DNA of 64,000 nucleotides, from NCBI RefSeq assembly GCF_030818255.1, contig NZ_JAUTAG010000001.1, positions 3,658,001-3,722,000 of the forward strand, in the 5' to 3' direction. The DNA comes from Microbacterium sp. SORGH_AS_0969 (GTDB lineage Bacteria; Actinomycetota; Actinomycetes; Actinomycetales; Microbacteriaceae). A program made the position numbers and the translations under genes. The notes under the pieces were generated by a model, which was not told the DNA's origin, made no database searches, and was given only the letters and a program-made list of their open reading frames with translations. Shown here in pieces: positions 29,924 through 40,103 of the stretch. Each line of letters starts with the position of its first letter. The first letter of the stretch is position 1.

Positions 29924-31111
29924 TTACTTGAGGAAGTCCGGCACGTCGAGGTCGTCCTCGGCGAATCCGCCTTCGTACGACGACTCGGGGACGTGGGCCG
30001 CGACGGGGGCGGGCTCGGGCTTGCGCTCGGGGGCACGCTCCGTCGATGCCTTCTGCTCCTCGGCCGCGTGCAGGTCGCGCGCCACGTCGTCGGCGGGGAT
30101 GACGGGGACGACGGGAGCCGAGACGGAGCGCTGGGCGCCGACCGCGTCGATGCGCAGCGACGGCTCTCCCCCGTCGAAGCCGGCGGCGATGACCGTGACG
30201 CGGACCTCGTCGCCGAGCGTGTCGTCGATGACCGTACCGAAGATGATGTTCGCCTCGGGGTGCGCCGCTTCCTTGACGAGCTGTGCGGCGTCGTTGATCT
30301 CGAAGATGCCGAGGTTCGAGCCGCCCTGGATCGACAGCAGCACGCCGTGCGCTCCTTCGATCGACGCCTCGAGCAGGGGCGATTCGACGGCGAGCTCGGC
30401 GGCCTTGATGGCGCGATCCGCCCCCCGCGCCGAGCCGATGCCCATCAGGGCCGACCCCGCTCCCTGCATGACGCTCTTGACGTCGGCGAAGTCGAGGTTG
30501 ATCAGACCCGGGGTCGTGATGAGGTCGGTGATGCCCTGGACACCGGCGAGCAGCACCTGGTCGGCCGTGGCGAAGGCCTCGATCATCGAGATGCCGCGGT
30601 CGCTGATCTCGAGGAGACGGTCGTTGGGGACGACGATGAGGGTGTCGACCTCTTCCTTCAGGCGCTGGACACCGCCCTCGGCCTGGCTCTGGCGGCGACG
30701 ACCCTCGAACGAGAAGGGCTTGGTCACGACACCGATGGTGAGGGCGCCGATCGACTTGGCGATCTTGGCGACGACGGGAGCGCCACCGGTTCCGGTGCCG
30801 CCGCCCTCGCCCGCCGTGACGAAGACCATGTCGGCACCGCGGAGCGCCTCCTCGATCTCCTCGGCGTGGTCCTCGGCGGCGCGACGGCCCACCTCGGGAT
30901 CCGCGCCCGCGCCCAGGCCGCGCGTCAGCTCGCGGCCGACGTCGAGCTTGACGTCGGCGTCGCTCATGAGCAGCGCCTGCGCGTCGGTGTTGATCGCGAT
31001 GAACTCCACGCCGCGCAGGCCGAGCTCGATCATGCGGTTGACGGCGTTGACGCCGCCCCCGCCCACACCGACGACCTTGATCACGGCGAGGTAGTTCTGG
31101 TTGTGGCTCAT
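29924..31111 (-). CDS. ftsZ: Cell division protein FtsZ
   Basis: A 395-residue tubulin homologue that forms the Z-ring. The GTP-binding signature [18 protein letters not shown] is intact, with the N-terminal [17 protein letters not shown] and T7-loop residues [11 protein letters not shown]. After about residue 315 comes a variable linker rich in Ala, Pro and Glu. The conserved C-terminal peptide [10 protein letters not shown] binds SepF. The ATG has ACGGAGG with a good spacer. It is preceded by about 150 bases containing two inverted repeats, so it likely has its own promoter. Confidence 0.98.
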   Translation of the reverse strand: MSHNQNYLAVIKVVGVGGGGVNAVNRMIELGLRGVEFIAINTDAQALLMSDADVKLDVGRELTRGLGAGADPEVGRRAAEDHAEEIEEALRGADMVFVTAGEGGGTGTGGAPVVAKIAKSIGALTIGVVTKPFSFEGRRRQSQAEGGVQRLKEEVDTLIVVPNDRLLEISDRGISMIEAFATADQVLLAGVQGITDLITTPGLINLDFADVKSVMQGAGSALMGIGSARGADRAIKAAELAVESPLLEASIEGAHGVLLSIQGGSNLGIFEINDAAQLVKEAAHPEANIIFGTVIDDTLGDEVRVTVIAAGFDGGEPSLRIDAVGAQRSVSAPVVPVIPADDVARDLHAAEEQKASTERAPERKPEPAPVAAHVPESSYEGGFAEDDLDVPDFLK

Positions 31112-31146
31112 GCCGGCCTCCGTTTGTCCCCGAACCCGAAACTCTA

Positions 31147-31188
31147 AACCTCATGTTGAGGGTTAAAGAATTGCCCGGTATGCAATTC
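31147..31188 (-). promoter_or_regulatory. Paired inverted repeats in the ftsQ-ftsZ gap
   Basis: AACCTCA-tgt-TGAGgGTT (31147-31164) and GAATTGC-ccggtat-GCAATTC (31168-31188) lie in an AT-richer patch between ftsQ and ftsZ. They could be a transcription-factor site or leader structure for ftsZ. I cannot place a confident -10/-35 pair. Confidence 0.4.
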
Positions 31189-31262
31189 CTTGACTTGAAA
31201 GTAGGCGGCGTTGTGGTCGCCGCCCGGTCGACACGCGGCGTGTCCGAGGATCGCTCCCGAGA

Positions 31263-32216
31263 TCAGCGGATGACGCCGGCCTCGGGCGACGTCACGTCGT
31301 ACTCGCGGGTGCTGTCGGGCGGGCTCTTCTGCATCAGCAGGTCGAGAACCCGGGCCTTCTCGGGCGAGCGGTCGGCGCTCCCCCACATCACGCGGGTGCC
31401 GGTCGCACCGAGGGTGAGGGTCACGTCGTCCGGTGTCGTCGCGGACACCGCGGTGACCTGCGAACGGATGCCGTCGGGCAGCGCGCGCATCACGCGTCCG
31501 GCCGCGCGGAACGGCTCGGACGATGTGCCGGCCGGAATGTCGAGCACCGGCTGCCCGGCCGGCGCCTGGGGAGTCGTGGAGAGGACGACGCCCGCCGCAT
31601 CGACGACGGTGAAGCCGGCCGCGGTCTGCACGACGCCGATGGGCGTGCGCTCCACGATGCGGACGACGAGGTCGTGCGGGGGCTGCGCCTCGAGCGTGTA
31701 CGACTCCACGAGGGGAAAGCGCACCAGGGCGGCCTTGATCTTGCTGTCGTCGATGAGGGCGAGCGGAGTGCCGACCTGATCGCTGAGCGCTTCGGTGACC
31801 GCGGCCGCGTCGAGCTGCGACGTTCCCACCACGTCGACGCGCTCGAGGGCGAACAACGGGCTGTAGGCGGCCCCCACGGTCGCCACGACCATCACCGCGA
31901 CGGAGACGCCGACCCCGATCCAGATCCGTCGACGACGACGCTGACGCACCGTGAACCGGCGGACCTCGGCGCGCAGCGCGCGGCGCCGTGCGCGCGAGGC
32001 ACGCCAGACATCGCGGAGGCCGGTCCCGGTCTCCTTCGCCGGGGGCGCGGCATCCGGGATCGTCTCGTCGTCTCGCCCGACCGGGGCGATCAAGGGGACG
32101 ACAGGCGCGGTCGCCCCGTCCGCGTCGGGCAGGGCCGGATCGACGCGCGCCGTGGGCACCTCGGCCGGGCGGGCGCGCCGCTCCGGCGGCGAGGGCAGGG
32201 GCGAGGGCCGCTCCAC
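31263..32216 (-). CDS. ftsQ: Cell division protein FtsQ (DivIB)
   Basis: A 317-residue single-pass divisome protein. A ~120-residue Pro/Arg/Ala-rich cytoplasmic part precedes one membrane helix (IWIGVGVSVAVMVVATVGAAY). An extracytoplasmic POTRA domain follows (LFALERVDVVGTSQLDAAAV) with a DivIB-like domain. It links FtsL and FtsI to the early divisome. The start is GTG next to the murC stop. The order murC-ftsQ-ftsZ is the usual one. Confidence 0.94.
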   Translation of the reverse strand: MERPSPLPSPPERRARPAEVPTARVDPALPDADGATAPVVPLIAPVGRDDETIPDAAPPAKETGTGLRDVWRASRARRRALRAEVRRFTVRQRRRRRIWIGVGVSVAVMVVATVGAAYSPLFALERVDVVGTSQLDAAAVTEALSDQVGTPLALIDDSKIKAALVRFPLVESYTLEAQPPHDLVVRIVERTPIGVVQTAAGFTVVDAAGVVLSTTPQAPAGQPVLDIPAGTSSEPFRAAGRVMRALPDGIRSQVTAVSATTPDDVTLTLGATGTRVMWGSADRSPEKARVLDLLMQKSPPDSTREYDVTSPEAGVIR

Positions 32217-32218
32217 GC

Positions 32219-33625
32219 TCAGACCGCCGCGGCCTCGGTGCGCGAGAGCGCCTCGAGCACCTGCGGGATGATCTGATACACGTTCCCGCAGCCCAGGGTG
32301 ATGACGTAATCTCCGGGCCGGGCGATGCGGGCCGTGTAGTCGGCGGCCGCCTGCCAGTCGGGGACGTAGTGCACGTGCTCGGGATCGGTGAAAGCCCCGC
32401 TGACGAGCTCGCCGGTGACTCCGGGCACCGGATCCTCTCGCGCACCGTAGACGTCGAGCATGACCGTGTGGTCGGCGTGGGTCTCGAGGACCTCCGCGAA
32501 CTCGCGGTACATCTCCTGCGTACGCGAGTACGTGTGCGGCTGCTGGATCGCGATGATGCGTCCCTCCCCCACGACCGTGCGCGCGGCCGAGAGGGCTGCG
32601 GCGACCTCCGTGGGGTGGTGTGCGTAGTCGTCGTAGACGCTGACGCCCTGCGCGACGCCGTGCAGCTCGAAGCGCCGGACCGTCCCGCCGAAGCCCTCGA
32701 CCGCGCGGGCGGCATCGGTGAGCGAGTGTCCGAGCACGCGCAGGACCGCGACAGCACCGGCCGCGTTCACGGCGTTGTGCGCCCCCGGGACCCGCAGCTG
32801 CACGTCGACGCTCTCGCCGTCGGCGGTCAGCGTGAAGGCGACGGGACCGTCGGTCCGGATGCCGCTCAGCCGGACGTCGGCGGCCGAGTCCTCGCCGAAG
32901 GTCACGACGTTCGCGTGCGTGATGCGCTCCCGCACGGCGCGGGCGCCCGCGTCGTCGGAGGAGATCACGACGGCTTCGCTCGCGGCATCCGCGAATCGGG
33001 CGAACGCGGCGTCGAACGCGTCGCGCGAGCCGTAGTGGTCGAGGTGATCGGGGTCGACGTTCGTGATGAGTGCGACGGCGGTGTCGTAGAGCTCGAAGGT
33101 ACCGTCCGACTCGTCCGCCTCGATGACGACCAGGTCGTCGGAGCCCGTGCCGCTCGAGGCACCGAGGTCGGCGAGCACGCCGCCGTTGACGAAGGTGGGG
33201 TCGACCTCGAGCGCGCGCAGCGCCGTGACGATCATGCCGGTCGAGGTCGTCTTGCCGTGCGCGCCGGCGACCGAGACGAGGCGGCGGCCGCCGATGAGCC
33301 AGTGCAGCGCCTGCGAGCGGTGGATGACGTGCAGCCCGCGCTCCTTGGCGGTGACGAACTCGGGGTTCTCGGGCCAGATCGCGCCCGTGTGAACGACCGT
33401 GTCGGCGTCTCCCAGGTGCGCGGCGTCGTGACCGACGTACACGGTCGCACCGCGAGCGGCGAGGTCCCGCAGAGCGGCGCTGTCGGCGCGGTCGGAACCG
33501 GAGACCCGGATGCCGCGGTCGAGGAACATGCGGGCGAGCCCGGACATGCCCGAACCGCCCACGCCGATGAAGTGCGCGGAGGTGATGGTCTCGGGGATGG
33601 GGAGGCTCAGGTCGGGTCTGATCAT
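32219..33625 (-). CDS. murC: UDP-N-acetylmuramate--L-alanine ligase
   Basis: A 468-residue ATP-dependent ligase that adds the first amino acid to UDP-MurNAc. An N-terminal Rossmann domain ([19 protein letters not shown]) is followed by the ATP-binding loop [15 protein letters not shown], the central HLDHYGSRD motif and the C-terminal [14 protein letters not shown]. All Mur-ligase hallmarks are intact. It lies 52 bases after the murG stop. In B-type peptidoglycan organisms position 1 can be Gly or L-Ala; the substrate cannot be told from sequence. Confidence 0.97.
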   Translation of the reverse strand: MIRPDLSLPIPETITSAHFIGVGGSGMSGLARMFLDRGIRVSGSDRADSAALRDLAARGATVYVGHDAAHLGDADTVVHTGAIWPENPEFVTAKERGLHVIHRSQALHWLIGGRRLVSVAGAHGKTTSTGMIVTALRALEVDPTFVNGGVLADLGASSGTGSDDLVVIEADESDGTFELYDTAVALITNVDPDHLDHYGSRDAFDAAFARFADAASEAVVISSDDAGARAVRERITHANVVTFGEDSAADVRLSGIRTDGPVAFTLTADGESVDVQLRVPGAHNAVNAAGAVAVLRVLGHSLTDAARAVEGFGGTVRRFELHGVAQGVSVYDDYAHHPTEVAAALSAARTVVGEGRIIAIQQPHTYSRTQEMYREFAEVLETHADHTVMLDVYGAREDPVPGVTGELVSGAFTDPEHVHYVPDWQAAADYTARIARPGDYVITLGCGNVYQIIPQVLEALSRTEAAAV

Positions 33626-33677
33626 GGCGTCTGCGAGTTTACGTCGCGGATCCTGCGGGCGAGCCCCGGCGCGCCCG

Positions 33678-34751
33678 TCAGCGCGTCAGGGCCTCGTCGA
33701 TCATCGCGATGACGTTCTCGGTGCCGACGCGAGTGCCGGCGCGGGCGGCTGCGGCGCGCATGGCGTCGCGTCCCGCGTCGTCGCGCAGCAGCGGCACGAT
33801 CTCGGAACGGACGCGATCGGGGGTGAACTCGGCGTCGGGGATCAGGCGAGCCGCTCCCGCACGCACGGCTGCGGCGGCGTTCAGGCTCTGCTCGCCGTTT
33901 CCCACGGCGTACGGCACGTACACCGCCGGAATGCCCAGCGCACTGATCTCGCTGACGGTCGCGGCACCCGATCGCGAGACGATGAAGTCCGCGAGGGCGA
34001 AGGCCAGGTCCATCCGATCGACGTAGCGGACGACCGCGTACCCGGCGGCACCGGGGTCGGGCAGGTCGGAGTTCTGCCCCGTCACGTGCAGGAGCTGCCA
34101 GCCCGCGTCGAGCACGTCGCGCCAGGCTCCGCCGAACGCCGTGTTCAGGCGCAGCGCCCCGAGCGAGCCGCCGAAGACGAGGAGCGTGGGGCGGGTGGCA
34201 TCCAGACCGAAGTGACGAGCCGCCTCGTCGCGGAGAGCGTGAGCGTCGAGGTCGACGATCTCGCGCCGCAACGGCATGCCGACGACCCGCGAACCGCGCA
34301 GGGGCGTGCCCTCGAACGCCACACCCACCCCGGAGGCGCCGCGGGCGCCCAGGACGTTCGCGAGCCCCGGCTTGGCGTTGGCCTCGTGGACGACGAAGGG
34401 AATTCGCTCACGGCGCGCGGCCACGTACGCGGGGGCGGCGGCGTATCCCCCGAAGCCGACGACGACGTCGACCCGGCGCTCGCGGATCATCCGCCGGACG
34501 TCGGCGACCGCACGGAGGAACCGAGCGGGGAACCGCGCCGCGGCGCCGTTCGGGCGACGCGGGAAGGGAACCTTGTCGACGAACAGGAGCTCGTAGCCGC
34601 GCAACGGCACGAGACGGGCCTCGAGGCCCTCGCGCGTCCCGAGGACGAGGACCTCGTCGGAGGCGTCGCGAGCGCGCAGACCGTCCGCGACGGCGAGCAG
34701 GGGGTTCACGTGCCCGGCGGTGCCGCCGCCGGCCAGAAGAGTGGTCGTCAC
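33678..34751 (-). CDS. murG: UDP-GlcNAc--lipid I N-acetylglucosaminyltransferase
   Basis: A 357-residue GT28 enzyme that makes lipid II on the inner membrane face. The N-terminal glycine loop [20 protein letters not shown], the second loop [16 protein letters not shown] and the acceptor and donor regions [11 protein letters not shown] and [24 protein letters not shown] are clear. The GTG at 34751 is used because it gives the family N-terminus; the frame is open further upstream into ftsW. There are 17 bases to the ftsW stop. Confidence 0.97.
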   Translation of the reverse strand: MTTTLLAGGGTAGHVNPLLAVADGLRARDASDEVLVLGTREGLEARLVPLRGYELLFVDKVPFPRRPNGAAARFPARFLRAVADVRRMIRERRVDVVVGFGGYAAAPAYVAARRERIPFVVHEANAKPGLANVLGARGASGVGVAFEGTPLRGSRVVGMPLRREIVDLDAHALRDEAARHFGLDATRPTLLVFGGSLGALRLNTAFGGAWRDVLDAGWQLLHVTGQNSDLPDPGAAGYAVVRYVDRMDLAFALADFIVSRSGAATVSEISALGIPAVYVPYAVGNGEQSLNAAAAVRAGAARLIPDAEFTPDRVRSEIVPLLRDDAGRDAMRAAAARAGTRVGTENVIAMIDEALTR

Positions 34752-34768
34752 TCGTTCGAGCCTAAACG

Positions 34769-36001
34769 TCAGCGGCGTCGGGCTGCGCGCGCGGGGGCCG
34801 CGGGCGTCTTGGAGCGGCGGTCGGGCAGCGTCCGCGCGCACGACAGCAGGACACCGCACGCGATGAGCACCGACAGCAGCGACGTGCCGCCCTGCGACAT
34901 GAACGGCAGCGGGACGCCGAGCACCGGGAAGATGCGCAGGACGACGCCGATGTTCACGAGCGCCTGCCCGACGATCCAGAGGGTGATCGCGCCGGCGACG
35001 ATCCGCACGAAGGTGTCATCGGTGCGACGGATGATGTGGAACGCGCCGACCGCGAACAGCGCGAACAGCAGCAGGACCACGAGGCATCCGATCAGACCGA
35101 GCTCTTCGCCGATGATCGCGAAGATGTAGTCGTTCGCGGCCGCCGGGAGCCAGTCGTACTTCTCTTTCGAGTTGCCGAGACCGAGCCCCAGGAGCCCCCC
35201 GCTCGCGAGACCCCAGACCCCGTGCAGGGACTGGTAGCAGGAGGTGTAGTAGCAGGAGGCGTCGTCGGGATTGAACAGGCTCGTGATACGCGCCATGCGG
35301 TTCTCGCTGCCGACCGCCGAGGCGAGGACCACCCCCACCGACAGCACCGCAGGGACGATGAACATGCGGAGCTTGATCCCGGCGAAGAACAGGGCGCCGA
35401 GCACCACGAGGACGAGGATCATCACCGTGCCGAGGTCTTTTCCCCCGAGCACGGTCCCGATGACGAGGACGGCCACCGGCACGACCGGGATGAACACGTG
35501 CTTCCACGCGGTCAGCAGACGGCGTTTGCGGTAGAGCACCGCACCCATCCACAGGGCGAGTGCGAGCTTCAAGAACTCGGCGGGCTGGAACTGGAACCCG
35601 GCGATCTGCACCCAGTTGCGGTTTCCGTACGACTCGATGCCGAGGCCGGGCACGTAGACGAGGAGCTGGAACAGCGTCGCGAAAATCAGGACCGGCCAGG
35701 CGATCTTCTTCCAGAACGCCATCGGTGCGCGACTCAGGGCGAACATCAGAGGGATGCCGACCACGGCGAAGACGCCCTGTTTCAAGACGTGATCGAAGGG
35801 GTTCTGCCCTCCGTCGAGAGCCGAGGTCGCCGACAGCACCATCACGAGCCCGAAACCCGTGAGCAGGAGGGCAGCCGACGTGATCAGCAGGAACTCGGTC
35901 GAGACCGGGCGGAAAGCACGGCCCAGGGACACGCGCGCGGCGAGACCGGGGGTGGAGGGCTCGTCGGGAGTCTGCCGGGGCGGCGGGGCCGTCGTGGTCA
36001 C
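34769..36001 (-). CDS. ftsW: Lipid II polymerase FtsW (SEDS family)
   Basis: A 410-residue polytopic SEDS glycosyltransferase of the divisome, partner of FtsI. About ten membrane helices are present, including EFLLITSAALLLTGFGLVMVL. The conserved loops YGNRNWVQIAGFQFQPAEFLK and SQGGTSLLSVLIACGVLLS are intact. An extracellular CYYTSCYQ segment contains two cysteines. The GTG at 36001 is chosen because GAGGGGG lies six bases upstream; an ATG two codons earlier is too close to it. Confidence 0.96.
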   Translation of the reverse strand: MTTTAPPPRQTPDEPSTPGLAARVSLGRAFRPVSTEFLLITSAALLLTGFGLVMVLSATSALDGGQNPFDHVLKQGVFAVVGIPLMFALSRAPMAFWKKIAWPVLIFATLFQLLVYVPGLGIESYGNRNWVQIAGFQFQPAEFLKLALALWMGAVLYRKRRLLTAWKHVFIPVVPVAVLVIGTVLGGKDLGTVMILVLVVLGALFFAGIKLRMFIVPAVLSVGVVLASAVGSENRMARITSLFNPDDASCYYTSCYQSLHGVWGLASGGLLGLGLGNSKEKYDWLPAAANDYIFAIIGEELGLIGCLVVLLLFALFAVGAFHIIRRTDDTFVRIVAGAITLWIVGQALVNIGVVLRIFPVLGVPLPFMSQGGTSLLSVLIACGVLLSCARTLPDRRSKTPAAPARAARRR

Positions 36002-36012
36002 TCGCATCCCCC

Positions 36013-37527
36013 TCAAAGCTGTCGGGTCGTTCCGTCTTCGTTCGCGAGCCATGCCCGCACCGCGTCGGCGAATCGCTCACCGCGGTCGGAGTACGACGCG
36101 AACTGGTCGAAGGACGCCGCCGCCGGGGCGAGGAGCACGGTGTCCCCGTCCTGCGCGACGCCCGCCGCCAGTTCGACGACGCGTGTCATGACGTCCTCAG
36201 TCTCGGTGTGGTCGACCTCGAAAACCGGCACCTCGGGGGCGTGTCGCTCGAACGCCGTCACGACGGCCGCCCGCTCCGTGCCGATGATGATCGCCGCTCG
36301 GGCACGGACCCCGCGCGAACGGACGAGATCGCTGAGATCGACGCCCTTCAGCAGGCCGCCCACGATCCACACCGCGCCGGGGTACGCGGCGAGCGACGAC
36401 GACGCCGCGTGCGGGTTGGTCGCCTTGGAGTCGTCGACCCACGTGACACCCGCGTGCGCGGCGACGACCTGGATGCGATGCGGGTCGAGGCGGAAGCGCT
36501 CGAGAGCGTCGTGGATGTCGGCCGGTGACACGCCGAGTGAGCGAGCGAGCGCGCTCGCGGCGAGGATGTTCGCCACCACGTGCGGCGCGGCGAGCCCGAC
36601 GTCGGCCAGGTCGGCCACCGTCGTCAGCTCGAGGGCGGACGTGGCACGCTCCTCGAGGAACGCCCGATCGACCAGGATGCCGTCGACCACACCGAAGTCG
36701 CTCGGTCCGGGCACACCCAGGTCGAAGCCGATCGCCCGAGCCCCCTCCTCGACCTCGGCATCCTCGACCATCTCGCGCGTGGCGACGTCGGCCTTGTTGT
36801 AGACGCACGCCACGCGCGTCCGGGCGTAGACCCCCGCCTTCGCGTCACGATAGGCCTCGGCGCTGCCGTGCCATTCGAGGTGGTCGTCGGCGAGGTTGAG
36901 GCAGACCGCGGCATGCGGGGACAGAGCCTCGGGCCCGGTCTGGCGGTTGAGGTACCAGAGCTGGTGGCTCGACAGTTCGACGACGAGGGCGTCGAAGCCG
37001 TTCGGGTCGCGGACGGCGTCGAGCACGGGGGCCCCGATGTTGCCCACCGGGGCGGCGCGCAGTCCGCCCGCGACGAGCATCTCCGCGGTGAGGCGCGTCG
37101 TGGTGGTCTTGCCGTTCGTGCCGGTGATGAGGATCCAGTCGGCCGGCGAGCCGTCGGGACGCACGACCTTGTCACGCACCCGCCACGCGAGCTCGACGTC
37201 TCCCCAGAGCGGGACGGCGTTCTCGATCGCCCACCGGATGACGGGGTGCGATGGGGGGAACCCCGGGGACGCGAGCACGACCTCGGGCGCGAAGTCGACC
37301 AGTTCGGCCGGCGGTTCCGCGAGCGGTCCGACGTGGAGCCGCGCCCCGATGACGGGCAGCAGGCGCGCGTACTCCTCGTCGGCCTTCTCGGTGACCACGA
37401 GAACCTCGGCGCCGAGCTCGGCGAGCGTGTCGGCGGCGGAGAACCCGGTGACCGACAGACCGAGCACCGCGACGCGCAGGCCCTTCCAATCGGCGTACCA
37501 GCTCGTGAGGGTGGAGAGATCGCTCAT
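36013..37527 (-). CDS. murD: UDP-N-acetylmuramoyl-L-alanine--D-glutamate ligase
   Basis: A 504-residue Mur ligase for D-Glu at position 2. The N-terminal domain (RVAVLGLSVTGFSAADTL), ATP loop ILITGTNGKTTTTRLT, LNLADDHLEWHG and the C-terminal WVDDSKATNPHAASSSLA are all present. The ATG overlaps the mraY stop (ATGA), which indicates coupling. It is slightly longer than E. coli MurD (438 residues) because of actinobacterial insertions. Confidence 0.96.
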   Translation of the reverse strand: MSDLSTLTSWYADWKGLRVAVLGLSVTGFSAADTLAELGAEVLVVTEKADEEYARLLPVIGARLHVGPLAEPPAELVDFAPEVVLASPGFPPSHPVIRWAIENAVPLWGDVELAWRVRDKVVRPDGSPADWILITGTNGKTTTTRLTAEMLVAGGLRAAPVGNIGAPVLDAVRDPNGFDALVVELSSHQLWYLNRQTGPEALSPHAAVCLNLADDHLEWHGSAEAYRDAKAGVYARTRVACVYNKADVATREMVEDAEVEEGARAIGFDLGVPGPSDFGVVDGILVDRAFLEERATSALELTTVADLADVGLAAPHVVANILAASALARSLGVSPADIHDALERFRLDPHRIQVVAAHAGVTWVDDSKATNPHAASSSLAAYPGAVWIVGGLLKGVDLSDLVRSRGVRARAAIIIGTERAAVVTAFERHAPEVPVFEVDHTETEDVMTRVVELAAGVAQDGDTVLLAPAAASFDQFASYSDRGERFADAVRAWLANEDGTTRQL

Positions 37528-38630
37528 ACGCGGGAGAGCCATTCGACGTAGAAGAAGCCGACGCCGGACACCGCGAGCAGACCCGCGATGATCCACATGC
37601 GCACGACGATGGTCACCTCGGGCCATCCCCTCATCTCGAGGTGGTGGTGCAGAGGGCTCATGAGGAACAGACGTTTACCCCGCGTGATCTTGAAGTACGC
37701 GCGCTGCAGGATGACGGACCCGGAGGCGATCACGTACACGCCGGCGATGAGGATCAGCAGGAGTTCGGTACGGGTGAGGATCGCCATGGCCGCGATCACG
37801 CCACCGATCGCCATCGATCCGCAGTCGCCCATGAAGACCTTGGCCTTCGGGGCGTTCCACCAGAGGAACCCGACGAGAGCGCCGACGAACGACGCCGACA
37901 CGATCGCCAGATCGAACGGATCGCGCACCGCATAGCATCCGGCCTGCACCGTGGGATCGAGGACGTCCGCGCACATCTGCTTGTTCTGCCAGAACGCCAT
38001 CAGACTGTAGGCGCCGATCACGAAGATGCCGGAGCCCGCGGCGAGTCCGTCGAGACCGTCGGCGACGTTGACCGAATTGGATGCCGCGGTGCCGATCAGC
38101 GAGATCCACGCGAGGTACAGCAGCCATCCGACGATCGGACCGAGCGCGAACAGCGACAGGACCTGGATGTCGCGGAAGATCGAGATGTATCCCGACGCCG
38201 GCGTCTGACCAAAGGCGTTGGGGAAGTTCAGCGCGACGACGGCGAACGGTACCGTCACGATGACCTGGCCCGCGATCTTGCGCCACCCCGACAGTCCGAG
38301 GCTGTTCTGCAGGCGCACCTTCATGTAGTCGTCGATGAAGCCCACGACGCCGAAGCCGAGCATGAGCCACAGGACCAGGAGTCCGGAGATCGTCGGAGGG
38401 TTGTTTCCGGCGTAGGAGCCGATGAAGTACCCGATGATCGTGCCCAGGATGAAGATCGTGCCGCCCATCGTGGGCGTTCCGCGCTTGGCCCCGTGGGAGG
38501 GGTTGTGCACGTTCTCGGGGGTACGGATGACCTGACCCCAGCCCCACCGCCGGAACCATCGCAGGAAGACCGGCGTGAGGAACAGGGTGAAGGCCAGCGA
38601 GATCCCCGCCGATGTCAGTAGTGATCTCAC
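37524..38630 (-). CDS. mraY: Phospho-N-acetylmuramoyl-pentapeptide transferase
   Basis: A 368-residue polytopic enzyme that forms lipid I from UDP-MurNAc-pentapeptide and undecaprenyl phosphate. About ten helices are present. Catalytic and Mg-binding motifs are GFIDDYMKVRLQNSLGL, NSVNVADGLDGLAAGSGIF and MGDCGSMAIGGVIA, and the late loop PLHHHLEMRGWPE is seen. The GTG start overlaps the murF stop (GTGA). Confidence 0.97.
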   Translation of the reverse strand: MRSLLTSAGISLAFTLFLTPVFLRWFRRWGWGQVIRTPENVHNPSHGAKRGTPTMGGTIFILGTIIGYFIGSYAGNNPPTISGLLVLWLMLGFGVVGFIDDYMKVRLQNSLGLSGWRKIAGQVIVTVPFAVVALNFPNAFGQTPASGYISIFRDIQVLSLFALGPIVGWLLYLAWISLIGTAASNSVNVADGLDGLAAGSGIFVIGAYSLMAFWQNKQMCADVLDPTVQAGCYAVRDPFDLAIVSASFVGALVGFLWWNAPKAKVFMGDCGSMAIGGVIAAMAILTRTELLLILIAGVYVIASGSVILQRAYFKITRGKRLFLMSPLHHHLEMRGWPEVTIVVRMWIIAGLLAVSGVGFFYVEWLSRV

Positions 38631-40039
38631 GCGAACAACTCTCCCAGACGGTCGCCGAGGAAGCGCAGGCCGGCGGAGTTCGACGACTTCACGAGCACCC
38701 GATCACCGTCACGGAGTTCGGTGGACAGATAGTCGTACGCGGCGTCGGCATCGGCGAAGAAGACCGCCTCGCCGTCCCACGATCCCTGGGCGATCGCCTC
38801 GAGGTACATGCGCCGCGCCTCGGGCCCGATCACGACGATGCGTTGGATGCGAAGGCGCACCGCCAGCAGGCCGACGCGGTCGTGCTCCTCGTCGGCGTAC
38901 TCCCCCAGCTCGCTCATCGCGCCCAGGACGGCGACCGTCCGCTCCCCGGGGCCGGTGATCTGCGCGAGGGTGCGAAGCGCCGCAGCCATCGAGTCGGGGC
39001 TGGCGTTGTAGGCGTCGTTGATGACACGGACGCGGTCGGAGCCCAGCGGCTGCATGCGCCAGCGCTCCGCGATCTCGACGGTCTCGAGTCGCGCGATCGC
39101 GTCGGCTGCGGGCACGCCGAGCGCGGTGGCGGTCGCCAGCGCGGCGAGGGCGTTCATGACGTGGTGCTCTCCGAGCACGCGCAGGGTGAGGGTGTGCGGC
39201 TCTCCGTCGACGATCAGATCGGCGCGGGTCCCGGATGCCGAGACCTCGACGTCGACGGCGCGGACGGCCGCGCGCTCCCCCCGGCCGAACCAGCGGACGT
39301 CCTGCCCGCGGTCGCGCGCGAACGGCTCCATGGCGGCGACGCGCGGATCGTCGGCGTTGAGCACGGCGAGCCCGCCCTCTCGCGTGGCGTGCACGAGCTC
39401 GCTCTTGGCGTGGAAGGTGGACTCGATCCCGCCGAATCCGCCCGCGTGCGCCATGCCCACCATGAGGACGACGGCGACGTCGGGGGTGACGAGACCGGCC
39501 AGGTGCGCGATGGCTCCCGGCGCGCTGGCACCGAACTCGCTCACGAGGTAGCGGGTCTTCTCGGTCACGCGGAGCATCGTGAGCGGCGCGCCGACCTCGT
39601 TGTTGAACGACGCGCGCGGCGACACGGTCTCGCCCTCGTCGCTGAGGATGCGGGCGAGGAGGTTCTTCGTCGTGGTCTTGCCGTTCGAGCCGGTGATCCC
39701 GATGATGCGCAGATCGCCGTTCCGCCGAACCCGGGCCACCACGTCGCGGGCGAGGTCGGACAGCGCGGCCACGGCATCCGGGACGACGATCTGGGTCACC
39801 TCGTCGTCGACCTCCCGCTCGACGATCGCGAGGACCGCCCCGCGCTCGACCGCGGTGCCGACGAAGAGGTGCCCGTCGGTGGTCTCGCCGGGTTTGGCGA
39901 CGAAGATGTCGCCCGGCTCGATGAAACGCGAGTCGGTGTCGACGAGACCCGCGACGAGGGTGTCGGGAGTGTCGCCCGCGCGGAGGACGAGACGCCCACC
40001 GACGGCGTCGGCGAGATGGGAGAGGCTCGTGGAGATCAT
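38627..40039 (-). CDS. murF: UDP-N-acetylmuramoyl-tripeptide--D-alanyl-D-alanine ligase
   Basis: A 470-residue Mur ligase. Motifs are the N-terminal DSRFIEPGDIFVAKPGETTDG, ATP loop ITGSNGKTTTKNLLARIL, FNNEVGAPLTMLRV and the C-terminal NDAYNASPDSMAAALRTL. It adds D-Ala-D-Ala to the tripeptide. It follows ftsI directly; the murE gene normally found between ftsI and murF is absent. The ATG at 40039 fits the family start. Confidence 0.96.
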   Translation of the reverse strand: MISTSLSHLADAVGGRLVLRAGDTPDTLVAGLVDTDSRFIEPGDIFVAKPGETTDGHLFVGTAVERGAVLAIVEREVDDEVTQIVVPDAVAALSDLARDVVARVRRNGDLRIIGITGSNGKTTTKNLLARILSDEGETVSPRASFNNEVGAPLTMLRVTEKTRYLVSEFGASAPGAIAHLAGLVTPDVAVVLMVGMAHAGGFGGIESTFHAKSELVHATREGGLAVLNADDPRVAAMEPFARDRGQDVRWFGRGERAAVRAVDVEVSASGTRADLIVDGEPHTLTLRVLGEHHVMNALAALATATALGVPAADAIARLETVEIAERWRMQPLGSDRVRVINDAYNASPDSMAAALRTLAQITGPGERTVAVLGAMSELGEYADEEHDRVGLLAVRLRIQRIVVIGPEARRMYLEAIAQGSWDGEAVFFADADAAYDYLSTELRDGDRVLVKSSNSAGLRFLGDRLGELFA

Positions 40040-40103
40040 TGCTGTGCGAACGCCCTTTCCGTGTCGCATTCGTTACCGAGACGAGACCGGCGTCGGCGGC
40101 GTC

